This document shows, piece by piece, positions 9,101 to 16,149 of a stretch of 64,000 nt of DNA. The DNA comes from Symbiodinium natans (Eukaryota; Sar; Dinophyceae; Suessiales; Symbiodiniaceae), in the NCBI GenBank assembly GCA_905221605.1, contig CAJNDS010002568.1, positions 98,501 to 162,500 on the forward strand, given 5' to 3'. A program made the position numbers and the translations under genes. Position 1 is the first letter of the stretch. Each line of letters starts with the position of its first letter. The notes beneath the pieces are model-generated. The model did no database searches, was not told where the DNA came from, and worked only from the letters and a program-made list of their open reading frames with translations.

Positions 9101-11749
9101 CCTAAACCTTTTTTTTCCATCTGGGCTGAGTGGGGAATGCCAGAAAAGCAGCAGCATGCACAACCTGATCAGCTCTGCTGGCTGACACGACGCACTCACG
9201 GTTACATACACGACTGGGACGCTCTCAAACATGACAACAACGCGAGACTGCGAAACCCTGAACCCTCCGAGGATTTTTTTGGGGTTTAGGGTATTGAATT
9301 TAGGGTTTTGGGGGCGCAAGGCACGTCCACGAATCCCCAAGGGTTTCCGAACCCTAAACCCTCAACCCTAACCGCTAAACCCTAAACCCTAAACCCTAAA
9401 GCCTAAACCCTAAACCCTAAACCCTAACCTCTGCCCTGCCTTAGTGGTGACGAAGATGGAATGGCGCGGTTTGCCCGACCGCTTGAGGCCTTTGCCCACA
9501 CCGACCTGACACTCATGAACTGGGTTTAGGGTTTAGGGTTTAGGGTTTAGGTTTTAGGGTTTAGGGATTAGGGATTAGGGTTTAGGGTTCAGTGTTTAGG
9601 GTTTAGGGTTTAGAGTTTAGGGTTTAGAGTTTAGGGTTTAGGCTTACTTGGAGGTTCATGGGCACTTATAACCCCAATTACAACTGTACTTATCAACCCC
9701 CTAAGTCCCCCAAGTAGGTTATAAGTAGACTTAGAAGTGGGGTTATAAGTGCCCATGAGTCGGACGAGGGGTAAGAACTCAGATGCAAGGTCTTGTAGTT
9801 GAGGGTTGTCAAGCTTAAAGCGAGTGCTTGTCGCTGGACTGCTTGGGGTTTCCAGACTCATTGTGTGGCAACTTACTTGGAGGTTCATGGTACTTAGTAA
9901 CCCAATCATAACTGTACTTATCACCCAATTATAGCCCTCTTGGGGTACTTTAACGGGCTTAAATGTGGTTACAACTGCACTTGTAATGGGTTCCTAATAC
10001 TAAGTACCGTGAACCTCCAAGTAGCTGCCCTCATTCACAGCGTGAGCCTCGCCTGGTTGTCGTAGTCGTACGCGGTGTCAATGTGCGAGAACCCAGAATT
10101 CAACGCATCTACCACCACCTGCTCCGCCACAGAGTCGTTGTACTGCCAAGTTCCTGGTGGAAGCTCAAGCAGGAGGGGCAACCCTATTTGACACCCTTTG
10201 CCTATTTTCTAAAGTCCTGTCGTTAGGTATACATGTACAAGTGTGTTTGCCCACGCGCTTCCCTACGCCCTACAAGCCCTCAATAGCCCGAAGCCCTGAA
10301 TCCTAAACCCTAAACCCTTAACCCTGAACCCTAAACCCTAAACCCTAAACCCTAAACCGGCCGCACCTGCTGCCAGGATGGGCATCTTTACGCCATTCCG
10401 CAGCGTGATGGTGTGGGCCTTCTCCTGGTCGGCTCATGGGGCAGCTCTAGATGCGACTTGTTAGGGTTTAGAGTTTAGGGTTTAGGGTTAGCCCTCTCTG
10501 AGGTGCTTAAACTGTACTTGCATCTACCCATGAACCTCCGAGACTCGACCCAAAACCCTTCAGTTCAGTTTGGGCATCTTATCTCGGAAACGGGCTAAAC
10601 CTTGAAACCAAGGACTGCACAGACTACCTCTAGCTAGTTCAAAACTGAGGGCCTTCTGGATATCAGGTCAACCCCAAACTCGAAACCCCAACGCCTATCT
10701 TCAGAACCACCACCGGGGTGGGTGGGTGGGTGGGGGGGGGGGGGGGGGGAGGGCAAAAGCTAAACCCTGCCTGCAGCGGAGAAAAAAAACACAACCTTCC
10801 CTTCTTCCCTGGAACCAAAGCCGTCGCCGTCCTTGGCTGGGTTGCTGTCGTCACTGCAGCCTGTCGAGAGGAGGGAGGGGGCCTAGTAGTGTCTAGCCTC
10901 TTCTAGGAGGCTTATCGTTGTTGCAGGGCATCTCATCTGCCACCAGCCTAGCAACCACACTATACTAGTCTAAGGGTAGTTACATGATCCCTTATAAAAG
11001 GGGCCCTTAAGCGGGACCCATTATACCCCTGGTATGCTCCTTGAAAACCCGAAGAACCCAAGGGTCCATACGTAGAACCCTTTGAAAGAAGGTAAGGGAC
11101 CATATTGAGGGACCATAGAACTACCAGGTCACCATATAGACATGACGACATGTGGCACACCATTCACAGACCCTGTGGTTTCTGCCTTTGATCTAACAAA
11201 CAGGCCCAAAAACATTGTCGGTGTCGGTGAGGAGTTGAGGGGCGGGGGGGGGGGGTGGGGTGGGGGGGGTGTTGGGGCCCTAACCCCAAACCCTTTTAAC
11301 CTTTTGGAAATCCGGGTTGGGAGGAAATATTTTTGTAGACAGTACCCTTCGAAGGGGACCTTCATGGATGGGAGCCCGTTGAGGACCCCAATTCGCAGAC
11401 TTCAGCCCAGACCTAAACCCTCTACATCCCAGACGCCCGGGAAACACTAGCTTACTTCTCCGATAACAAAGGATCAAAATAGGTCAAATACTATTGTTCC
11501 TATACCTAATAAGGAAACCGTGAAACCCAAAGAATTAAAAAGTCAAATATTGGCTAAGTACCCTAAAGCCTAAAGCCTAAAGCCTAAAGCCTAAAGCCTC
11601 AAACCTAAACCCTAAACCCTAAACCCTAAACCCTAAACCCTAAACCCTAAACCCGCAACCCTAAACCCGCAACGCCCCCGTGCAGCGCCTTTTAGAGACA
11701 ACGCCGCCAGCGCGGCGATGAGAGATGCCCCGCACAGCCGCAATGACAT
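146..11749 (-). CDS. Aldo/keto reductase, secreted or targeted, 10 exons; 3' end lies beyond the left edge
   Basis: Exons 5' to 3': 11689-11749, 10367-10432, 10053-10153, 9440-9505, 8697-8783, 7654-7695, 6825-6905, 5361-5387, 1477-1521, 146-216. All junctions keep one frame. Donors are GC after exons 1, 3, 4, 6, 9 and 10, and GT after 2, 5 and 8. The exon 7/8 join is ambiguous: a GC donor would need an AA acceptor. The protein begins MSLRLCGASLIAALAALS, a signal-peptide-like hydrophobic stretch. It then shows the family order: NGVKMPILAAGTWQYND, GFSHIDTAYDYDNQ, SIFVTTKVPGCG, LSYLDMVLIHFPP, RAQWG, QQKKIKAIGVSNYC, EMPMVNQ. The full catalytic tetrad is visible (Asp68, Tyr73, Lys98, His145 by my numbering), so it should be an active NADPH-dependent carbonyl reductase; the substrate is unknown. 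About 215 of the usual 300-330 residues are here. Introns hold telomeric arrays, MITEs and a nested gene. Confidence 0.93.
443..576. mobile_element. MITE family E copy split by telomeric array
   Basis: CCCCCGATACTAACAGTCC on the left, GGACTGCTAGTATAATAAGG on the right, with the array at 484-537 between. Confidence 0.8.
484..537 (-). repeat. Telomeric array inside an inverted-repeat element
   Basis: CCCTAAA units split the element at 443-576. Confidence 0.9.
660..880. repeat. Two telomeric arrays around a GC-rich spacer
   Basis: TTTAGGG units at 660-713 and CCCTAAA units at 826-880. The spacer between is open on both strands, but exons 9 and 10 of the reductase join in phase without it, so I treat it as intronic. 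Confidence 0.85.
955..1095. mobile_element. Dispersed repeat F, occupied copy
   Basis: GCTAGGATGG ... CTCTGAAATA [array] ATATGATCCTCTTAAAC ... ATATCCCAAGGG. Confidence 0.8.
985..1041 (-). repeat. Telomeric array interrupting a dispersed repeat
   Basis: About eight CCCTAAA units. The sister copy at 31241-31330 lacks them. Confidence 0.9.
1386..1443. mobile_element. MITE family B fragment
   Basis: CTAAGGGCCCATATACCTAC and TATATACTTGGGC only. Confidence 0.5.
2340..2557 (-). repeat. Two CCCTAAA arrays
   Basis: 2340-2405 and 2487-2557, just 3' of the FNIP gene, around an 80-bp GC-rich spacer with no supported exon. Confidence 0.9.
2626..4677 (-). CDS. FNIP-repeat protein with N-terminal ubiquitin-like domain (683 aa), intronless
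   Basis: Single open frame, ATG at 4677, stop TAA at 2626-2628. Residues 1-72 resemble a ubiquitin-like beta-grasp domain (LTIHSVAGSTFELHV, then IVLTSGERLLE). From about residue 109 the protein is 25-26 tandem 22-residue repeats of the form FNQSLEGVQLPSGLQTLTFG, matching the FNIP repeat (first defined in Dictyostelium; related to leucine-rich repeats). Such repeats build solenoids that usually bind proteins. At DNA level the period is 66 bp. One repeat (near 3690-3710) lacks two residues. There is no signal peptide or membrane segment. Upstream, on the coding strand, a pyrimidine-rich stretch ending in AG near 4696-4700 could accept a spliced leader. The gene lies inside intron 8 of the aldo/keto reductase, on the same strand. 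Opposite-strand frames through it are shadows of the repeat. Confidence 0.88.
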   Translation of the reverse strand: MWPLTIHSVAGSTFELHVDDAETGLDVRRRVAGSVGLSAGSIVLTSGERLLELHQPLLRQTQNQELTYVVRKCGAGCAARSIKRALERTGDQDTDAMDVAVALTFGREFNQSLAGVRLPCGLQTLTLGYGFKQTLEGVQLPGGLQTLTFGDLFHQSLAGAQLPSGLQTLTFDHCFNQSLEGVQLPSGLQTLTFGYEFNQSLEGVQLPSGLQTLTFSHRFNQSLEGVHLPSGLQTLTFGHNFNQNLKGVQFPSGLQTLTFGHCFNQSLAGVQLPCDLQTLIFGVTFDQSLGGVQLPSCLQTLTFGDKFNQSLEGVQLPSGLLALTFGHDQCLQGVQLPSGLQTLTFGPYFNQSLEGVHLPSGLQTLTFGYEFNQTLDGVQLPSGLQTLTFGNDFNQSLEGVQFPSSLQTLTLGHEFSQSLERVQLPSDLQTLTFGHCFNQSLEGVQLPSGLQALTFGYRFNQSLEGVQLPRGLQTLTFGRLFNQSLEGVQLPSGLQTLTFGHCFNQSLAGAQLPSGLQTLTFGYKFVQSLEGVHLPSSLQTLTLGYEFSQSLERVQLPSGLQTLTFGFEFDQSLEGVQLPSGLQTLTFGDLFNQSLAGAQLPSALQTLTFGSDFDQSLEGVQLPSGLQTLTFGHCFNQSLEGVQFPSSLQTLTLGHEFSQSLEGVQLPSSLLRFSSRRFAVHTS
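5271..5540. repeat. Inverted telomeric arrays flanking a reductase micro-exon
   Basis: CCCTAAA at 5271-5327 and TTTAGGG at 5444-5540 bracket the 27-nt exon 5361-5387. Confidence 0.9.
5636..5696. mobile_element. MITE family E, right half
   Basis: ACTGTTAGTATAAGGGGGAA CATCCC end; the left part is lost. Confidence 0.6.
5743..5817 (-). repeat. Telomeric array with variant block
   Basis: CCCTAAA units, then a run of CCCTGAA units. Confidence 0.9.
5818..6545. other. Intron of the reductase, no exon found
   Basis: Poly-C run at 5928-5948, MITE family D at 6129-6236 and an A-rich tract at 6380-6410. The open frames here are not supported by splice sites or motifs. Confidence 0.6.
6720..7045. repeat. 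Inverted telomeric arrays flanking reductase exon 7
   Basis: CCCTAAA-type at 6720-6820, TTTAGGG at 6950-7045, exon 6825-6905 between them. Confidence 0.9.
7046..7385. other. Plain intronic spacer
   Basis: About 340 bp of non-repetitive, AT-richer DNA between reductase exons 6 and 7; nothing recognised. Confidence 0.6.
7706..7890 (+). repeat. TTTAGGG array with TTTTAGGG block
   Basis: A run of 8-mer TTTTAGGG units sits inside 7-mer repeats, just upstream (sense) of exon 7654-7695. Confidence 0.85.
7980..8110. mobile_element. MITE family A, diverged copy
   Basis: CTTGGAGGTTT ... GGGGTACTAAGTAC retains the family order but the termini have decayed. Confidence 0.6.
8517..8604. mobile_element. 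MITE family B copy
   Basis: Inverted CCCATAT/ATGGGCCCTTAGG ends with TACTTGGGCCC inside. Confidence 0.65.
9345..9645. repeat. Inverted telomeric arrays flanking reductase exon 4
   Basis: CCCTAAA at 9345-9425 and TTTAGGG-type at 9525-9645, exon 9440-9505 between them, only about 15-20 bp from each array. Confidence 0.9.
9646..9759. mobile_element. MITE family A copy
   Basis: Inverted termini from ACTTGGAGGTTCATG; the right terminus is truncated after the CCCATGAG part. No coding capacity. Confidence 0.75.
9875..10022. mobile_element. MITE family A, intact copy
   Basis: Inverted termini ACTTGGAGGTTCATGGTACT and its complement, TA on each side. It lies immediately 3' (sense) of reductase exon 10053-10153. 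Confidence 0.85.
10969..11133. mobile_element. MITE family C copy
   Basis: Termini CTAAGGGTAGTTACATGATC and GGACCATAGAACTACC. Confidence 0.75.
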
Positions 11750-11830
11750 GGCCCAGAGATCCTTTGAAGGATTTGGGGTTTAGGGTTTAGGGTTTAGGGT
11801 TTAGGGTTTAGGGTTTAGGGTTCAGGGTTC
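11565..11830. repeat. Inverted arrays flanking the reductase first exon
   Basis: CCTAAAG units then CCCTAAA at 11565-11680, TTTAGGG at 11772-11830, exon 11689-11749 between. Confidence 0.9.
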
Positions 11831-12718
11831 CCTAAACCTGAAACCCTGAACCGTTGTTTTTTGTAATCTTTTTGTGAGTTTTTACCCTAAACCCAAAGCC
11901 CAAAACCATGTCCTGAACCAGGTCTCTCTCACTAAACCCTAAACCCGCTTCGGGTTGTACTACTGAAAGCCCAAAACCCCGAAACCTTTCAGGCCCCAAG
12001 CCCGAGAGCTCTCAAGCCGCAAGGCCTTTCGATTCAGGGCTTAGGGTGTAGGGTTTAGGGTTCAGGGTTTAGGGTTTAGGGTGTAGGGTTTAGGGTTCAG
12101 GGTTTAGGGCTAGACCCAGGAGTAACCAAGAAACAAAAAGGGTGCCCTTTTTGGTTTCAAGGGGGGTTTATAAGGGACCCTAAACCCAATCAGGTCCCAG
12201 AAGCCCAAAAAAACCTGTCAAGCCACGTTTCGCAATTTTGAGGGGGTTGAAAGTTTGTAGTTTCAGGGAGGCAAGAGGTCCAGGGTCTCGCCGGAACCCT
12301 TAAGCCCACAGCTGCGACTTCCAGCATCAGTTCCCTGGTCCCATACTTCAGGGCCCCCTTAAGGTAAGGCAAAAGAGTAAGGGGCCATGAAGTTTCCGTA
12401 GGTTCACACCGAGAGTGAGCACGACTCCCTCTTGGCCTCCTAGATCTCGGTAGCCCAAATTCTTTGGGGTCTACGGGGGGTGAGCCTCAACCCAACACCC
12501 GGATCCCTCCACCCCAAAACCTAAACCCTGAACCCTGAACCCTGAATCTGAGCCCTACACCCTACATCTTGAACCCATACAACTTGAACTCGAACTACAC
12601 CTTGAACCTCAAGCCTAAACCCTAAACCCTAAACTCAAACCCAAACCTTGTTTTTATAACCCTAAGCAAAGGGCTCCCAGTGCGGGCACAGGTTGCCCCA
12701 GCGCAGTGCTCGGAACGG
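11750..12718. other. Intergenic region between reductase start and upstream gene
   Basis: Telomeric arrays at 11772-11830 and 12040-12110, MITE family L at 12112-12195, and two spacers (11945-12035, 12196-12480) that could hold 5' UTR exons. No clear promoter motif seen. Confidence 0.5.
12112..12195. mobile_element. MITE family L copy
   Basis: CTAGACCCAGGAGTAACC start; other copies at 20617-20706, 22430-22518, 58306-58393 and 59400-59527 share it and end near GGGCCTACTCCGGGTCC. Confidence 0.65.
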
Positions 12719-15580
12719 CTACAACGCTCTTGGACAGGTCACAGCTGCGCATTTGGAGTTGAAGATTTGGGTGGGGGGGAGGGGGGGGTTTAGGGTTTAG
12801 GGTTTAGGGCTTAGGGTTTAGGGTTTAGGGTCTAGGGGTTTAGGGTTTAGGGTTTAGGGTTAAGGGTTTAGGGTTTGGGGTTTGGGGTTTGGGGTTGAGG
12901 GGTTTAGGCTTTAGTCTAATTGTTTTGGGCAAGTATTGTTTGGCACTGCCACCGAGACCGCCAAGTCTGCGCCACAGGATCTCGCATGTCCCATGCACCC
13001 TCACCCAACCTCGCAATTCAAAGCCCAAGCTGATTTCGGCCTGACTCACCAAGGGATCTTCCTCCTCTTCTTCCAAGATCTCGGCCAGCTTGCTGACGGC
13101 GCGCGTGACCTTGACAAGCCGAGAGCCAACTCAAGCTGTCCTAAACCTTAAACCTTACAGCCTAAACCCTACAGGGTTTAGGATTTAGGGTTTAGGGCTA
13201 GCCCTAATCCCCCCAAAGGCTTTGAGGATTTAATCCACTTAAACCCGGTAGAAGGGAAAATGTGAAATGCGCCATCGCCGCTGTGTCTGGGCTTCGCCTA
13301 GGGAACTTGCTACGGAGTCGCTTCGGCACTGTATAGGGCTTAGGGTTTAGGTTTTAGGCTTAGGGTTTAGGGTTTAGGGTTTAGGGTTTAGGGTTTAGGG
13401 TTAGGGTTTAGGGTTTAGGGTTTAGGGTTTAGCTTCATAGTGAAATTCTTGGCCTAGAGTCGCTAATACGTGACACGGATTTCAACCCTCGGATTTCAAC
13501 CCTGAATGCGAACCGTCTCTTAGGGTAGTTACATGGTCCCCTTGATATAGGCCCGTAAAAGGAGGACCCCAGAGATACCCCACCTTACATATCCTATACG
13601 ACCCAACGCCCATACATCAGAAGCCTGTAACGAAGGTAGGGGACCTTTTTAAGGGACCATGTGACTACCCTTAGATGAGTCCGACACCCTCCCTAAACCC
13701 CACACCTCTAACACCTAAATCAACCCTGAGTTGAAGCCCTGGATTCCACACAGCCCTTTAAGCCCCAAACCTGAGCCCTGAAACACAAAGCCCGGTGAGC
13801 CCGAAAATCTTCCAGCTCGGGCCTAAACCCCTAAACCCTGAGTCCTGAACACCCCTAACCCCTCAACTCAGAACCCCAAGCTTCCCACCCTAAACCCTAA
13901 ACCCTATAAACCCTGAACCCTAAACCCTATAAACCCTGAACCCTCAACCCTAAAACTCAACCAGGGCCTGCTCAGACCCCGGCCACCTTAAAGCCCACGT
14001 TGCCTTTCTTGCCCTGGCAGTCCAGCCTCGGACGACCGGGTTGCCACATCATCGTTGGGGAATTAAGGGCTTCTAGGATTTAGGGTGGAGGGTCTAGGGT
14101 TTCGGGTTTGGGGTTTAGGGCTTAAAGCTTGTTTATGCTTTTCATTCTTTTGTTTTGTTGATGTGCGGTTATGGGGTTTGGGATTGTAGGCTCATGGGGC
14201 TAACGGGTTAACGGCTGTATGGATTGGGTTATAGGGTTTGGGGTTGTTCAGGGCACCTACCCTAAACCCTAAACCCTAAGCCCTAAACCCTAAACCCTAA
14301 ACCCTAACCCCCCCCCCCCCCCCAGATCCAAGGTGGCGGCGACATCGAGGATTGGATGATCTCATTGGCCTCCCGGCTGTGGCTGCTGTCATGAGTTCAG
14401 TTGGGTTTAGGGTTTAGGGTTTAGGGTTTAGGGTTTAGGGTTTAGGGTTTAGGGTTTAGGGTTTAGGGTTTAGGGTTTAGGGTTTAGGGTTTAGGGTTTA
14501 GGGTTTAGGGTTTAGGGTTTAGGGTTTAGTCCTTTCGCGTTTTGCCTCGCGCTCCACTTTCTTAGGGGACTGCAGGTTCAACATGTTGTCCGGCATTGTG
14601 TTAGTGATTTAACCATCCAAAAAAATGATCAAACGAATAAAGTACCAATAATAACCACCACAGTGTTACAGATGTAGAAGTTCCGAACTCGACTGCTACA
14701 AACTCCCATGTCCACTACAACAATGCTTAGCCCCCCCCCCCGCCACCCACCCCCCAACAAACCATCCTAACCCCTCAACCCTCAGTCGCACTGTGCCTGT
14801 GGCGTCACCCGCAACTGCAAACTCTCACTGCGCTCTTCAGCCCAGCGCCGTAGCGGAGAGAGCGCATAGGCTGCGGTCCTTTTGGATTTAGGGCTTATAA
14901 GGTTTAGGCTTAGGGTTTTTGCCTTTAGAGGGTTTATCGGGTTTGTAGGGTGTATGGGTATGTAGGGTGTATAGGGGTTATACCGCTTAGAGGGCTTACA
15001 GGGCTCATAGACTTTGTTGAGTTTTTTTATAGGGTTTCCATACGCTTTTGTTGGTTGGTTTCTTAAAAGGGCTTCTATAGCGCTTCTAGGAGTTACAGCA
15101 GGTTTACAGGGTTCAGGGCCCTTGGGCAACCGAAATCCCCAGCGACATCAACTGGGACTCTATCTCGGACCCCTGGGTTGAACCCTCTTGAAATCTGCGG
15201 AGCCGCTTGAACGACCCTAAGCCCCAAACCCCAAACCCACCCGAGACCCGAAACTTCAGGGGAACCAGGGAACAAGAGAGGGGGGGGGGGGCATCTTACA
15301 AGATGTTAGAAGCCCTGTGCAACTCCGAAAAGTTTCTTTTTAGGATTTCGTGACAAAAGCCACCACTCACGCTGGGCAGGTCATTGCAGTAGCTGGGGTG
15401 TGGAAGGCAACAAGAATCGACAACGCAGGCTGCTCGGGCCATCGTGTCAACTAAAGCTGGAGTGGGGGCGCCATGCACTTGCATTGAAGTTGGCCGCAAC
15501 GGTGTCCACTTTCCTCCCTTGTGATCGGCGTAGGGGGGGAGGACAAGCATGTCAACAACACTTCGCAGTCCCAAGTCACC
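12719..15580 (-). CDS. Unrecognised multi-exon gene upstream of the reductase; 5' end not found
   Basis: A phase-consistent chain of nine exons ends in stop TAG at 12719: 15371-15580, 15131-15194, 14816-14870, 14329-14376, 13978-14026, 13279-13297, 13050-13129, 12953-12980, 12719-12744 (579 nt, a whole number of codons). Clear splice sites include GTGAGT after 15371 and after 13050. Short peptides: DTMARAACVVDSCC, RGFNPGVRDRVPVDVAGDF, LSPLRRWAEERSESL, REANEIIQSSM, LDCQGKKGNVGFKVAG, LVKVTRAVSKLAEILEEEEE. I recognise no family. The 19-nt exon and the last two exons are the weakest. Another frame is open through the 15131-15194 and 14816-14870 exons, and the plus strand is also open in some segments, so individual exons may be wrong. 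Upstream exons probably continue into 16-18 kb. Confidence 0.6.
13517..13676. mobile_element. MITE family C, best copy
   Basis: TTAGGGTAGTTACATGGTCC and its near-perfect complement at the ends. Confidence 0.8.
14402..14529 (+). repeat. Perfect 18-unit TTTAGGG array
   Basis: No mismatches seen; it is probably young. Confidence 0.95.
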
Positions 15581-16019
15581 CTCAATCCAGTGGTTCTTAT
15601 AGGGTGTAGGGTTTAGGGGTTTAGGGCATAGGTTCCAAAACCCTAAACCCTAAACCCTACACCCTAAACCCTCTCAGAGCCCCTGGATTGAGGGCGACTT
15701 GAAAGTGGTCCCCTAGCGTAGTTGGGGAGTTGCACAAAGGGTTTCTAATTATCTAAGATGGGCCCCCAACCATTTTCCTTTGGGGTTTCGGGTGTAGGGT
15801 TCTTCTCCAAACCTTCTCGACCTGCAAAAGAAAGGTTCTAAGTACCTGAGAAGTGCGACCTCCAGCCACTTTTCGCCCAGGCCATCCCACCGAGGCCTTG
15901 CCCTAAACCCTAAACCCTAAACCCTAAACCCGAAACCCTAAACCCTAAAATCGATTGGGGCCTTCAGGGTGATGGCCTAAACGCCTCACCCTCCGAGCCC
16001 TAAACCCTGTCGCACTGAA

Positions 16020-16135
16020 ACCTGTAACCCTCAAACCCTCAAACCCTCAAACCCTCAAACCCTCAACCCTAAACCCTAAACCCTAAACCCTAAACCCTAA
16101 ACCCTAAACCCTAAACCCCTAACCCTAAACCCTAC
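16020..16135 (-). repeat. CCCTCAAA then CCCTAAA array
   Basis: An 8-mer variant block runs directly into the 7-mer array. Confidence 0.85.
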
Positions 16136-16149
16136 ACTCGCCCTAAGCT

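Noticed and set aside
12388-12410. Match to 18S rRNA (GTTTCCGTAGGT) and another at 13447 (GTGAAATTCTTGG)
   Set aside because: Only 12-13 bases each with no flanking similarity.
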